DNA of 64,000 bases from CAYYFX01 sp046330135 (GTDB taxonomy: Bacteria; ARS69). Made by a program: the position numbers and the translations under genes. Shown piece after piece: positions 8,205 through 17,926 of the stretch. The stretch spans positions 682,001-746,000 of the forward strand of contig JAXLTI010000004.1 of the NCBI GenBank assembly GCA_046330135.1, read 5' to 3'. Each line of letters opens with the position of its first letter. Position 1 is the first letter of the stretch. The notes beneath the pieces are model-generated. The model did not search any database. It was not told where the DNA came from and was given only the letters and a program-made list of their open reading frames with translations.

Positions 8205-9026
8205 ATGACTCACGCCGTCCGCCGCACCGCGCTCGTCACCGGCGCCTCCGCCGGCATCGGCCGCGAGCTGGCGCGGATCTTCGCGGAGTCCGGCTTCGAC
8301 CTCGTGCTCGTCGCGCGGCGGCGCGAGCGGCTCGACGCGCTGGCCACGGAGATCGAGCGGAGCATGGGCACTACTTCGCGCGTGCTCGTGGAGGATCTCG
8401 CGGATCCGGGCGCGCCCGAGCGCATCGCGGGCGTGCTGGCGCAAGAGGGAATCGTCATCGACGCGCTCGTGAACAATGCGGGCTACGGGCTCGGAGTACC
8501 GTTCACGCGCGCGGCCTGGCGGCAGGAAGCGGACTTCCTGAACGTGCTGCTCACGTCCGTCGTCCACCTCACGCATCTCTTCGTGCCCGGCATGGTGGAG
8601 CGGAGGTGGGGGCGCGTGCTGAACGTATCCTCGGTGGCGGCCTTCGTGCCGGAGCGCCCGGGCGATCTCTACGCGCCGGTGAAGTCGTTCGTCGTGCGCT
8701 TCTCGAGATCGCTCGCCCTCGAGATGGAGGGCTCGGGCGTTCACGTGACCGCGCTCTGTCCCGGCTTCACGTACTCGGAGTTCCACGACGTCCTCGGCGT
8801 TCGGGCCGAGGTGAGCAAGCTCCCACGGTGGATGTGGATGGACGCGGAGACGGTGGCGCGCCAAGGCTACGAGGCGGTCATGCGCGGTGATCCGATCTGC
8901 GTGAACGGCGCGTGGAACCGCTTCGTCGTGACCGTCTGCCGCCTCCTGCCCGCCTCCGCGATCCGCGCGCTCTCACCGAGCGCGGCGCTGCGGCGGAAGG
9001 CCTTCCAAGCGCGGAAGAACGGCTAG
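8205..9026 (+). CDS. SDR family NAD(P)-dependent oxidoreductase
   Basis: A 273-residue classical short-chain dehydrogenase: TGASAGIG at 12-19, NNAG at 90-93, catalytic Ser142/143 in NVSS and Tyr156-xxx-Lys160 (YAPVK). The doublet RR at 38-40 after the second strand favours NADP(H). The set of motifs and the C-terminal hydrophobic/basic tail resemble the DltE/YqjQ-type SDRs acting on lipids or ketones, but the substrate cannot be told. It starts 29 bp after yhbY and may be read from the same transcript. Confidence 0.85.
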   Translation: MTHAVRRTALVTGASAGIGRELARIFAESGFDLVLVARRRERLDALATEIERSMGTTSRVLVEDLADPGAPERIAGVLAQEGIVIDALVNNAGYGLGVPFTRAAWRQEADFLNVLLTSVVHLTHLFVPGMVERRWGRVLNVSSVAAFVPERPGDLYAPVKSFVVRFSRSLALEMEGSGVHVTALCPGFTYSEFHDVLGVRAEVSKLPRWMWMDAETVARQGYEAVMRGDPICVNGAWNRFVVTVCRLLPASAIRALSPSAALRRKAFQARKNG

Positions 9027-9553
9027 GCCTCGGCGTCCCGGCGTGCGTCCGCGCGGGGTGGTTCGCCCGCGTGGTCGGATCGTCCGCGGGGGGTCGCACG
9101 TGATGAACGCGTCGTCGGCTCGGCGTCGTTGCTTCCGCGTCGAACGGTCGGCCGGTCGCCGTCCAGGGCTACGGCCGCCCTCCCGCTCCGGCGGCTCCGC
9201 CATCCTGGCTACGCCGCCTCCGCGAAGTCGCCGCGGAAGCACGCCACCGAGCCGCCGACGCGTGCCTCGCCTCATGCGGTCTGCAGCGGCGCGCCGATGG
9301 CTCGCGCCACATCGCGCGCAATCCCCGGCCGAAGCGCGTCGCCGGCCGCACGGACGCCGTGCATCGGCTGGCTCGCGGCCGGTCGGCCGCGCGTTTCGGT
9401 CGCTGGTGCTACCGCCCCGAGGCGAGACGGGCGAACCCTGACACGGCTCCGGGCGCGCAGCGGACGCCGGCCCCGAGGCGAGACGGGCGACCCCCGGCAC
9501 GGCTCCGAGCGCGCGACCCCCGCAGGTTCCGATGCGACACCGGCGAAGCCGAC
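9027..9553. other. 527-bp convergent interval without a gene
   Basis: This GC-rich stretch separates the ends of a rightward SDR gene and a leftward secreted-protein gene. No frame on either strand gives a recognisable protein. It contains a two-unit tandem repeat at 9415-9525. I see no other structure that I can support. Confidence 0.5.
9415..9525. repeat. Two-copy tandem repeat, 56-bp period
   Basis: The string CCCCGAGGCGAGACGGGCGA occurs at 9415 and again at 9471; the following bases (CACGGCTCC.GCGCGC) also repeat with a few substitutions. The unit lies in non-coding DNA between convergent genes. Confidence 0.7.
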
Positions 9554-11266
9554 CTACGGTCGCTCGACGTGGACCTTCGCGTCGGCGCCGACGCGACGGA
9601 CCTCCGCGTAGCCGTCGGCCTTCTCGTCGTCGCGCAGGAAGAGGACGTCGAAGGCGGTGCCGCGGTGCAGCAGGTCCACCGCTTCGCGCATCGCCGCCGC
9701 CAGGACGGCTCGGTACGGCTTGCCGGCGGAGTTCTTCGCGCGCAGCGAGAGGGCGGGGACGTCCCAGAGCTGGCCGCGCGAGGTGAGCGTCCAGTCGTCG
9801 AGCGCGTAGCCCCACGGAAGGACGATCGCCGCGGTGGCCTGCCGCGCCGTCACGTCGGCCGGATCGCCGCGCGGGTGGGCGCTCGCCCAGGCGCGGAGAG
9901 CGCGCGCGAGCTGGAGCTGCCGCGTCCACGGAACGTGGTGGCCGTCGTCCGAGGTCCAGAACCAGAAGTACGTGGCGCCCGCGTCGTAGGTGATCGGGAA
10001 GACCGCGTCCGCCGCGGTCGAGTCCATCTGACCGTAGACGGCGAAGCCCCACGGCCGATGGAAGCGCCGCGCGGCGCCGCGCGCGACCGCCACGTGCAAC
10101 CGGATGCACGCCTCCGCGTCCGCCGGGAAGCTCACGCCGAGCGCGCGCTTCACGTTCGCCGCGAACTCCTTCGGATTCAGCCGCGACTCGAAGCACCAGC
10201 CGCCGGCGCCGCCTTCCAGCTCGTACCACGCGGAGCTGGCGACGGCGTCCCACGCGGGGTAGGGGATCGGCCGGACGTCGCCGTAGCGGAGGTTGGCGTG
10301 GTCGAGCTGCTTCGCGAGGAAGCCCCGGCCATACGGGCTGTCCCCTTCGTGAGTGACGCGCGTGGAATCCGCGATGGCCTTCGCCACGTCGTCCGGCGAG
10401 CGCGGCGATCGCGACCGGCAGCTGCCCACGACGTGGACGGCGGGCTCGTCGGAGAACTGGACGGCGCCGAGATAGCTGCCGCGGAGGAGGAGATCCGGAG
10501 TGTCCTTCCACACTCCGGGCGCGATCAGGAACACCGGGAGCGTGGTCGCGACGGAGTGATTCCGAGGGTCGGGGAGGAGGTTGAAGCCGGCGTCGGCCAT
10601 GGCGCGATAGTCCGTCGCGGTGAAGGGGACCCAACGATAGTCCCGCCCGTGGAGACCGGTGCCGTCGTCACGGAAGTCGCGGCTCGTCGCGATCAGAACG
10701 TCGGGGTCGAGGACGATCCGGGACGCATGCGCGCGCGGCCAGCTCGCGGGGACGGGAGCCGCGCTCGTTCTCGTGAACGTGCGACCGAGGAACGAGACGC
10801 TCTCGAGGTGCGCGCCCCGGGGGCGCGGCAGCCAATCCCGCGGCGCCACCTGCGGCAGGAGAGGCGCGCCGCTGCCCGCGCGGACGTACTCCAAGGGAGG
10901 ACCGGCTGACGGATAGAGAACGTACCGATGAATGCGGGGGTCCACGCTCGCATCCTGCAGAAAGGCGGCGTCCTCCACGAGGATCTCGTATCCGAAGAGC
11001 CTCCCCCCTGCGTCGCTGCGCGCGTCGACGCGGATCCACGGGTCGTCACGCCCATCCACGCGTTCCGCCTCCCCGATCTCCACGACGAGCCGATCGATCC
11101 GCGGGGCCTTCGACGTGTCGGCGGCCTGGAACACGTAGCTCGCCGGCGGCGGCTGTGCCGGCGCCCCGCTCGCGGGGAGCAGGAGGGCGGCGGCGAGCAG
11201 CGTGGCGCGCCCGAGGAGCGACGCGATGGGCGCACGTCCACGGCGCGCCCCGGGGGAGATCTTCAT
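9554..11266 (-). CDS. Secreted protein of unknown function in polysaccharide locus
   Basis: A 570-residue protein with an N-terminal signal peptide (basic start, then hydrophobic residues 15-35 ending GAPAQ). The mature part is rich in Trp, Tyr and Asp, has motifs such as WFWTSDDGHHVPW and FPITYDAGATYFWFW, and looks like a mixed alpha/beta carbohydrate-active or substrate-binding fold; I do not recognise a family. The ATG at 11266 overlaps the end of the upstream GT4 gene (ATGA), so it belongs to the leftward arm of the polysaccharide locus. A secreted hydrolase or modifying enzyme for the polymer would fit but is inference. Confidence 0.6.
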   Translation of the reverse strand: MKISPGARRGRAPIASLLGRATLLAAALLLPASGAPAQPPPASYVFQAADTSKAPRIDRLVVEIGEAERVDGRDDPWIRVDARSDAGGRLFGYEILVEDAAFLQDASVDPRIHRYVLYPSAGPPLEYVRAGSGAPLLPQVAPRDWLPRPRGAHLESVSFLGRTFTRTSAAPVPASWPRAHASRIVLDPDVLIATSRDFRDDGTGLHGRDYRWVPFTATDYRAMADAGFNLLPDPRNHSVATTLPVFLIAPGVWKDTPDLLLRGSYLGAVQFSDEPAVHVVGSCRSRSPRSPDDVAKAIADSTRVTHEGDSPYGRGFLAKQLDHANLRYGDVRPIPYPAWDAVASSAWYELEGGAGGWCFESRLNPKEFAANVKRALGVSFPADAEACIRLHVAVARGAARRFHRPWGFAVYGQMDSTAADAVFPITYDAGATYFWFWTSDDGHHVPWTRQLQLARALRAWASAHPRGDPADVTARQATAAIVLPWGYALDDWTLTSRGQLWDVPALSLRAKNSAGKPYRAVLAAAMREAVDLLHRGTAFDVLFLRDDEKADGYAEVRRVGADAKVHVERP

Positions 11267-12402
11267 GAGTGCCTCCTCGCGAGAACCTCCTCGTACACCG
11301 CGAGCGTTCGGCGCGCCGCCTGCTCCCACGTGAACTCCTTCGCCCGCGCGAACCCCGCCTCGCGCAGCCGCGCTCCCTCTGCGCGGTCGCCCGCGACGCG
11401 ATCCAGCGCCGCCGTGATCTCGGGCTCGCTCTCGGGATCCACGAGCAGCGCCCCGTCACCCGCGACCTCTCCCGCCGCGGTCGTCCGCGACGCGATGACG
11501 GGCGCGCCGCACGCCATCGCCTCGAGAATCGGGAGGCCGAAGCCTTCGTGCAGGGAGACGAGCGCGAACAGGTCGGCGCCGGTGTACGCGGCCACGAGAT
11601 CGTCGGACGAGACGTCCGTGAGGACCCGAACCCGGCCGGCGAGACCCGGTTCCTCCGCCCACTGCTCCGGCGTCTCGTCCTGGGCGTGGCGCTGGCCGAC
11701 GAGGACCAGGTCGTGCAAGGCGGCGCCCCGCGACGCCGCGAACGCGCGCACCAGGCGCGCGTAGTTCTTGTGCGGGCGGAACTCGCTGACGCAGAGCACG
11801 TAGGGCCGCGCGAGATCGTAGCGCCTGCGGAACGCGAGCACGGCTTCCCACGGCGCCGGAGCGAAGCTCGGGTCCGCCGCGAGATGGACCACGCGAAGGA
11901 GGTCGCGCGGCCCGTAGAAGCGCCGGAGATCCGCAGCGGTCGCTTCGGAGTCCGCGATGATCGCCGCCGCACGATGGACCGTCGCCGCGAAGAGGCGGCG
12001 CAGCGCCCAGCGCTTGAGCGCGTCGAAGCGGGGGAAGAGGCCCTGCAGCGTGAGGTACTTCGCGTCGTGGATGGTGGCCACCACGGGCACGCGGCCCCAC
12101 TGCACCGGCGCATCCAGATGCGGATAGTGAAGCAGGTCCACCCGCAGGCGCCGGGCGAGCGCCGGCAACGTCACGTGCTGGGCGAGCGACATGTGACGCT
12201 CCCGCGAGACGTGGTGCGTCACGTTCGCCGCGCTCCACTCGGCGAGGCCGTAGCCGGGCCACGGCGTCGGGCCCCGCAGCACGTGGAACTGCCAATCGGG
12301 CGCCGCCGCGCACAATGGCGGCAGGAGCGAGACGATGTAGCGGCCGATCCCCGTGGGCCGCTCGAGGACGAGCCGCGCGTCGAAGAGGACCGCCTTGCGC
12401 AC
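11263..12402 (-). CDS. Glycosyltransferase family 4
   Basis: A 379-residue retaining GT-B enzyme. Near the start it has the GIGRY loop typical of mannosyl/rhamnosyl transferases of this family; the C-terminal half has SEFRPHKNY and the nucleotide-sugar motif E-x7-E (EGFGLPILEAMACG) followed by PVIAS. It probably adds a sugar to a lipid-linked oligosaccharide at the inner face of the membrane. I chose GTG at 12402, 2 bp after the GT2 stop; the longer upstream reading lies inside the GT2 gene in another frame. Confidence 0.88.
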   Translation of the reverse strand: MRKAVLFDARLVLERPTGIGRYIVSLLPPLCAAAPDWQFHVLRGPTPWPGYGLAEWSAANVTHHVSRERHMSLAQHVTLPALARRLRVDLLHYPHLDAPVQWGRVPVVATIHDAKYLTLQGLFPRFDALKRWALRRLFAATVHRAAAIIADSEATAADLRRFYGPRDLLRVVHLAADPSFAPAPWEAVLAFRRRYDLARPYVLCVSEFRPHKNYARLVRAFAASRGAALHDLVLVGQRHAQDETPEQWAEEPGLAGRVRVLTDVSSDDLVAAYTGADLFALVSLHEGFGLPILEAMACGAPVIASRTTAAGEVAGDGALLVDPESEPEITAALDRVAGDRAEGARLREAGFARAKEFTWEQAARRTLAVYEEVLARRHS

Positions 12403-12404
12403 GT

Positions 12405-13331
12405 CTACAGCTCCCCGCCGGCCACGGCCCAGCGGATCATCCGCGCGTACGCGGTGAGGCGGGCGCGCTGCTCGACGCGACGGCGCCCGACCGCGAGCAG
12501 AAGGAGGGCGCGCACGCTCCGCAGGCTCGCGCCGAGCAAGGCGATCGCGCGAAGCCAGCCCACCTTCGACGCTCCGCCGTGCTTCCGGAAGTAGTGGACC
12601 GTGCCGCGCAGGCTGTCGAGGAGGGAGCGCGTGAAGGCGGCGCCCACGCTCGCGCCGCCCTTCGCGTGCACCACGCCCGGTCCGTCCACGTACCAGATCT
12701 CCCATCCGAGGTCGCTCGCGCGCCGGCACCAGTCCGTGTCTTCGTAGAACATGAAGATGCCTTCGTCGAGCGGGCCGATGGCGGCGTAGCACTCCCGCCG
12801 GATGCACAGGGCGGCCCCGGTGACCACGTCCACGCGTCGCGTCTCGCGTCGCCTCGCTTCCTGCCCGAAGCGCCCCGGAAGCACGCGATGGAGCATCGTC
12901 TGCCGCAGAAGCTCCGAGCCGAGCGTGGGGAAGGGCTGCACGGACGGTTGCGGACTGCCGTCGGGATTCCACAGGGGCGGGCCGGCGATCCCCGCCGCCG
13001 GCGTCCGCGCGAGGAAGCTCACGAGCGCGTCGACCGCGCGTGCGCGCAGCACCGTGTCCGGATTCAGGAGCAGGAGCCAGGGCGCGCTCGCCGCCGCGAG
13101 ACCCACGTTGCTTCCGCGCGCGAAGCCGAGGTTCTCCGTCTGCGGGAGGAGCCGGACCCACGGGAACTCCCGGCGCACGCGCTCGCCGCTGCCGTCCGTG
13201 GAGGCGTTGTCGACGACGATCGTCTCGGACGGCGCGCTCGTGCTGCCGGCGACCGACCTCAGGCAGCCGGCGAGGAGATCGGCCGTGTTCCAGTTGACGA
13301 TGATGATGGAGACGGTCGGCGGCGCGGACAT
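12405..13331 (-). CDS. Glycosyltransferase family 2 (rhamnosyltransferase-like)
   Basis: A 308-residue GT-A enzyme: N-terminal SIIIVNWNTADLL, VDNASTDGS (nucleotide binding), LLLNPDT in place of the DxD motif, and the acceptor-side FMFYEDTDWCRRA with the ED catalytic-base pair. This arrangement is typical of WcaA/RfbF-like rhamnosyl- or galactosyltransferases. The ATG at 13331 precedes APPTVSIIIV, the usual family start. First gene of the leftward arm; it diverges from the SLBB export gene, with 235 bp between. Confidence 0.88.
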   Translation of the reverse strand: MSAPPTVSIIIVNWNTADLLAGCLRSVAGSTSAPSETIVVDNASTDGSGERVRREFPWVRLLPQTENLGFARGSNVGLAAASAPWLLLLNPDTVLRARAVDALVSFLARTPAAGIAGPPLWNPDGSPQPSVQPFPTLGSELLRQTMLHRVLPGRFGQEARRRETRRVDVVTGAALCIRRECYAAIGPLDEGIFMFYEDTDWCRRASDLGWEIWYVDGPGVVHAKGGASVGAAFTRSLLDSLRGTVHYFRKHGGASKVGWLRAIALLGASLRSVRALLLLAVGRRRVEQRARLTAYARMIRWAVAGGEL

Positions 13332-13464
13332 CGGATCTCCGAGTCGCGGAGGTTCGCGAGGATGGACCGCACGTCGGTGCCGGTCAACACCGCGCCGCGC
13401 AGTCGCCGCGCAGCCGTCGGTGCCGGGCAACGGCGCCGCGCCGGCGTCTGCGCGCCCTGCGGCC

Positions 13465-13493
13465 TTGACACCCCCGGAGGGGGCCGGAATACT
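13465..13493 (+). promoter_or_regulatory. Promoter for the rightward polysaccharide operon
   Basis: TTGACA (13465-13470), 17 bp and AATACT (13488-13493). The spacer contains a CCCCC-GGA-GGGGG dyad. The ATG of the SLBB gene is 74 bp downstream of the -10. Confidence 0.5.
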
Positions 13494-13566
13494 GGCGCGC
13501 TGCCGAGCCCAGGATACCGCGGGTCCCGGGACCTTCGGCGTCACCCGTTCGGATTCTCGGGACTTG

Positions 13567-15213
13567 ATGAGACGCCAATCGCTCCTGCGCTTGCTCTGCG
13601 GCTCTTGCCTGCTCCTCGTGATTCCGGTCGTCCACCCGCTTCCCGCGTCCGCCGCCTCCCGGGGTCGCCCGGATCCCTGGGGCCGCCCGGACCGTATGAG
13701 CCGCGCGGATTCCACCGTCGGCGCCGCGGGCGGAGTCATGCCGTCCAGCATGGCGGCGAGACTCGCGGCCTCGCCGGGCTCGCCGGCCCTGCGCGGTCCC
13801 GTCGACGAGAAGCAGTACGTCGTGGGTCCGGGGGACGCGTTCGCGATCACGGTGGCCGGCGGCTCGGTGGACTCCTACCGTGCGGAGGTGACCCCCGAAG
13901 GAGACGTGGTGCTCCCCGGGATCGCCACGACCGCCGTGGCCGGGCTGCTGCTCGTGGACGCGAAGAAGGCCATCGGCGCGGCGCTCGCCCGGCAGTACCG
14001 CAACGTGGAAGTGCACATCTCGCTGGTGCAGCTGCGTCACATCGAAGTGCACGTGATCGGCGACGTCGTTCGCCCGGGCATCTACGTGGGCACCGCGCTC
14101 GACCCGACCGGCACGATGATCGAGGCGGCGGGCGGGCTCGGCGAAGACGCGAGCCGCCGCAACATCCGCGTCACGCGCCGCAACGGGGATGAGCGTCGCA
14201 TCGACCTCGTGCGCTACGAGCGCCTCGGCGACCTCGACGCGAATCCGCCGATCCTGGACGGCGACGTGATCTTCGTGCCCTTCGCGAAGACGCAGCTGCA
14301 GATCGACGGCGCGGTGGAGAGCCCGGGCACGTACGAGTTCGTCGACGGCGACAAGGCGGGCGATCTCATCGACATCGCGGGCGGCCTGACGCGCGACGCG
14401 AGCCGCGACTCCATCGAGGTGCTCCGCTTCGACGACGGCACGCGCACGCAAGCGTTCGCGGTGGCGCTGGAGCCGGACGGGCGGGCGATGCCGCTCCGGG
14501 ACGGCGATCAGGTGCACGTGCGATTCCTGCGCGATTACCAGCCCACGACGAGCGTGACGCTGGAGGGCGAGTTCATCCACCCGGGGCCCTACGGCATCCG
14601 CGAAGGCGTGGACCGGCTGTCGGACGTGATCCACCGCGCGGGCGGCTTCTCCACCGAGGCTTCGTTGCCGGAGGCGCTGCTCATCCGGACGACCGGAGTG
14701 GAGCAGATGGACCTCGAGTACGAACGGCTGAAGACCATTCCGGTGCAGGACATGTCGCAGACCGAGTACGCGTACTTCAAGAGCAAGGCGCGCGAGCGGA
14801 AGGGGCTCGTCGTGGCGGACTTCCAACGGCTGGCCGACGGCGACTCGAAGGAGGACCGGCTGCTGCAGGGGGGGGATCGCGTCGTCGTACCGAAGAAGCG
14901 CGCCACGGTGAAGGTCAGCGGCAGCGTGAAATACCCCGGGCTCATCACCTACGCCGCGGCGGAGAAGGCCTCGTACTACATCGAGCAGGCCGGCGGGTAC
15001 GCGTCGCACGCGGACGAGGGCGAGGCGCGCGTGATCCGGAGCACCACCGGCGAGTGGGAGCCGCTCGGCCGCGCGGGGGTGATCGTTCCCGGCGACGAGG
15101 TGTGGGTGCCCGAAGCTCCCGAGCGGAACTGGTGGCAGTTCGCCCAGGATGCCGTGCGTTTCGCGGCCTCGATCGCCACGGTGTATCTCGTGATCCAGCA
15201 AGCCACGCGCTGA
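13567..15213 (+). CDS. SLBB-domain polysaccharide export protein
   Basis: A 548-residue envelope protein with a signal peptide (residues 1-30 ending PASAAS). A poly-export domain (PGDAFAITVAGG, then TPEGDVVLPGI) is followed by several SLBB beta-grasp units, each with a GxVxxPGxY-type start (GDVVRPGIY, GAVESPGTY, GEFIHPGPY, GSVKYPGLI). The C-terminal 20 residues are hydrophobic (FAASIATVYLVI), a possible outer-membrane helix. It lacks a lipobox Cys, unlike Wza. It likely forms the outer-membrane/periplasmic conduit with the Wzz-like protein encoded 4 bp downstream. ATG 13567 is the only start giving a signal peptide. Confidence 0.9.
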   Translation: MRRQSLLRLLCGSCLLLVIPVVHPLPASAASRGRPDPWGRPDRMSRADSTVGAAGGVMPSSMAARLAASPGSPALRGPVDEKQYVVGPGDAFAITVAGGSVDSYRAEVTPEGDVVLPGIATTAVAGLLLVDAKKAIGAALARQYRNVEVHISLVQLRHIEVHVIGDVVRPGIYVGTALDPTGTMIEAAGGLGEDASRRNIRVTRRNGDERRIDLVRYERLGDLDANPPILDGDVIFVPFAKTQLQIDGAVESPGTYEFVDGDKAGDLIDIAGGLTRDASRDSIEVLRFDDGTRTQAFAVALEPDGRAMPLRDGDQVHVRFLRDYQPTTSVTLEGEFIHPGPYGIREGVDRLSDVIHRAGGFSTEASLPEALLIRTTGVEQMDLEYERLKTIPVQDMSQTEYAYFKSKARERKGLVVADFQRLADGDSKEDRLLQGGDRVVVPKKRATVKVSGSVKYPGLITYAAAEKASYYIEQAGGYASHADEGEARVIRSTTGEWEPLGRAGVIVPGDEVWVPEAPERNWWQFAQDAVRFAASIATVYLVIQQATR

Positions 15214-15217
15214 CGCC

Positions 15218-16483
15218 ATGGAAGAGACGAAGAGCTTCACCGCCGTCGTGCTTTCGTGGAGACGACTCCTGCTGCGCGCGACGATCGCGGGCGCGGTCGT
15301 CTCGGCGATCGTGAGCCTCCTGCTGCCGCGCTGGTACGAAGCGTCGTCCACTCTGACGCCCCCGCAGGATCAGGACACGGGTCTCGGCCTCATGTCCGTC
15401 GTGAGCCAGCTGACGAGCTCCGGCGGCGCCGGGCGCGCGCGGGGTCTCCTCAAGCGGACCGGAGACGTCGACACCATGATCGGAGTGCTCAAGAGCCGGA
15501 GAATCCGCGGCGAGGTCGTGGACCGATTCAATCTCATCAAGGAGTACCGAAGCAAGTCGCGTGAGCACGCGATCAACGTGCTCGGTCAGCACCTGCGCGC
15601 CGACACCACTCCCGAGGGATTCATCGACGTGCGTGTGGAAGCTCGGAGCCCGAAGCTCGCGGCCGACCTCACGAACGCCTTCGTGGAAGCGCTGGACCGG
15701 TACAACCGCGCGACGAGCGTCGGCGACGCGAAGCGAACGAAGGACTTCATCGCGTCGTGCCTCGACGAGAATCAACAGCGAATGGCGACTGCCACCGAGG
15801 CGCTGCGCAAGTTCCAGGAGGAGCACGGCGCCGTCCAGCTCGAGGAACAGGGCAAGGTCACGGTCGAAGCCATCGCGGACCTCGAGGCGGAGAAGACGCG
15901 TCTGCAGATCCAGAAGGGCGTGCTCGAGAACTATGCGCTTCCGGATCAGCCGCAGATCCAACAGATCGAGGCGCAGATCCGCGAGATCGACAAACGGATG
16001 GACCGGCTCAACGGGGCGGGGTCGGCCGGGAACGTCGGCGCGGGCGAGGCGAGCAGGAAACCGACGTCGGCCGGACCGGGGAAGGGCACGGAGATGTTGC
16101 TACGTCTCCACGACCTCCCGCGCCTGGCCATCCAGTACGCGGAGCTCGAGCGCGAGGTCATGGCGCAGGAAAAGGTCTACGAGTTCCTGACCGCCCAGTT
16201 CGAGGAAGCGCGGATCCGGGAGTCACGCGATCTGCAGACGGTCGCCGTGCTCGACGAAGCCGTGCCGCCGATCAAGCGGGCGAGACCGCGCCGGACTCTC
16301 ATCGTCGTGCTCAGCACAGGGCTCGCCTTCGTCATGGCGCTCGGGACTGCGTTCGCGGCGGAAACCGCCGTGGCGCTGGCGGCCTCGAATGCCCAGGCGC
16401 GCGAGGCGCAGGAGCTCCGGTGGTTGCTTCGCGCGACGGAGAAGCTGCGGCGCTGGGGCGGCGCCGCGTCCGCGGGCTCCTAG
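15218..16483 (+). CDS. Wzz/GumC-like chain-length determinant
   Basis: A 421-residue protein with a short cytosolic start, a membrane helix at about 18-38, a periplasmic region with long coiled coils (residues 170-260) and a second helix near 370-392 preceded by the family Pro-rich stretch PPIKRARPRR. This is the two-helix Wzz topology. It lacks a fused BY-kinase domain and none is nearby, so polymer-length control must be kinase-free or rely on a distant kinase. It follows the SLBB gene by 4 bp and abuts the flippase gene directly. Confidence 0.88.
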   Translation: MEETKSFTAVVLSWRRLLLRATIAGAVVSAIVSLLLPRWYEASSTLTPPQDQDTGLGLMSVVSQLTSSGGAGRARGLLKRTGDVDTMIGVLKSRRIRGEVVDRFNLIKEYRSKSREHAINVLGQHLRADTTPEGFIDVRVEARSPKLAADLTNAFVEALDRYNRATSVGDAKRTKDFIASCLDENQQRMATATEALRKFQEEHGAVQLEEQGKVTVEAIADLEAEKTRLQIQKGVLENYALPDQPQIQQIEAQIREIDKRMDRLNGAGSAGNVGAGEASRKPTSAGPGKGTEMLLRLHDLPRLAIQYAELEREVMAQEKVYEFLTAQFEEARIRESRDLQTVAVLDEAVPPIKRARPRRTLIVVLSTGLAFVMALGTAFAAETAVALAASNAQAREAQELRWLLRATEKLRRWGGAASAGS

Positions 16484-17926
16484 ATGCGATGGCAGATTCT
16501 GCGGGGCGTCGCGTGGCAGGGAAGCGCGACGGTGCTCGCGCGGGCCGCGCGCTCTCTCGCGTGGCTGGTGCTCGGGGGTCTGCTCTCGCCAAGAGAGTTC
16601 GGCGCCTTCGCCGCGATCTACGTCGTCGTGGACGGCCTGTACCTCGTCCAGGATCTCGGGCTTGCCCAGTCGCTGGTCGTGCGGCGCTCGCACGTCGAAG
16701 AGTCGGCCGACTCGACGTTCATCCTCACCGCGGTCCTCGGTATCTCCTTCGCCGCGATCGGCTGGCTGCTCGCTCCCGCAGTCGCCTGCTTCTACGGCAA
16801 CTCCGCGCTCGTCGGTCCGTTCCGGGTCCTGAGCTGTGTCCTCGTCCTGAACGCGCTTCGCACCGTGCCGCTCCGGCTACTCGAGCGCGGATTGGACTTC
16901 CGGGGCAAGCTGGGCCCGACCGCGTGGGGCGCCGCAGCGTTCGTCGTCGTCGCGATCGGTGGCGCGTCGGCCGGCTGGGGGGTCTGGTCTCTCGTGATCG
17001 CGGTGATCGCGTCGTCCGCGGCGGAGACCGCCGGGTTCTGGATCGTTTCGCCATGGCGCCCGGGCGGAAGCTTCTCCCGCGAAGTCATTCGCGAAGACGT
17101 GCTTTTCGGTGCTCCCGTCGTGGCCGCCGTGGTCTTGGCGTACGCGCACAACAGCCTCGATCGCTTCGTGCTGGGACGGTTCGGGAGCGTGGAGACGCTC
17201 GGGGCCTACGCGTTCGCGCTGTCCATCGCCATGCTGCCGACGACGGTGGGCAGCACGGTGGTCAACACGGTGCTCCTGCCCTCGTACGGCGGCCTCGGGG
17301 ACGATCCCGCGCGGCGTCGCGAGCTACACCTCCACGCCCTCGCGCTGACCGGCGGCGCGAACCTGCTCTTCGCAGCGCTCGTGCTCTGCCTCGGTGGACC
17401 GTTCCTCCACTCCGTTTACGGATCGAAGTGGGATGCCGCGGTCGGACCGCTGCAGATCCTCGCGATCTGCGGCGTCGCTCGCTCCCTTTCGTCGCTCACG
17501 GGTCAGTTCCTCGTCGGTGCGGGGTGTCCGGCCTCGTACCGGGCGATGAACCTCGTCCAGCTCATGACGGCGGCTCTGGGCATCGGACCCGCGATCGCGT
17601 GGGGCGGTGCGTCGGGCGTAGCGCTGGCCATGACCATTTCGGCGGTCGTGGCCACGATCCAGGGCTGGCGGTCGGCGCGCACGCCGCTCGAGGCGCCGCT
17701 GAAGACCTTTCCCGCGGCGCTCGCGCCATCCGCGCTCGCGTTCGCCGTCACCTGGGGGGCCACTTCGGCTGCGCTTCGGGCGCTCCGGCAGCCGCCCGGT
17801 CGGGCGGGCGTCGCAGTCTCGGCGGCCCTCGCCGGAACGCTGTTCCTCGCCGTCTGGTGGCGGGGCGACACGCGGCTCCGTAGGATCTTCACCCGGTCGG
17901 GCAGTCGAACGGAGGGTCCGGTGTGA
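16484..17926 (+). CDS. Wzx-type oligosaccharide flippase
   Basis: A 480-residue MOP-superfamily membrane protein with about 12-14 hydrophobic segments. The start (LRGVAWQGSATVLARAARS) and LLSPREFGAFA, LGLAQSLVVRR are the WzxC/polysaccharide biosynthesis protein signature. It flips undecaprenyl-linked repeat units to the periplasm. Its ATG begins immediately after the Wzz stop, and its own stop overlaps the next start (GTGA). Confidence 0.9.
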   Translation: MRWQILRGVAWQGSATVLARAARSLAWLVLGGLLSPREFGAFAAIYVVVDGLYLVQDLGLAQSLVVRRSHVEESADSTFILTAVLGISFAAIGWLLAPAVACFYGNSALVGPFRVLSCVLVLNALRTVPLRLLERGLDFRGKLGPTAWGAAAFVVVAIGGASAGWGVWSLVIAVIASSAAETAGFWIVSPWRPGGSFSREVIREDVLFGAPVVAAVVLAYAHNSLDRFVLGRFGSVETLGAYAFALSIAMLPTTVGSTVVNTVLLPSYGGLGDDPARRRELHLHALALTGGANLLFAALVLCLGGPFLHSVYGSKWDAAVGPLQILAICGVARSLSSLTGQFLVGAGCPASYRAMNLVQLMTAALGIGPAIAWGGASGVALAMTISAVVATIQGWRSARTPLEAPLKTFPAALAPSALAFAVTWGATSAALRALRQPPGRAGVAVSAALAGTLFLAVWWRGDTRLRRIFTRSGSRTEGPV

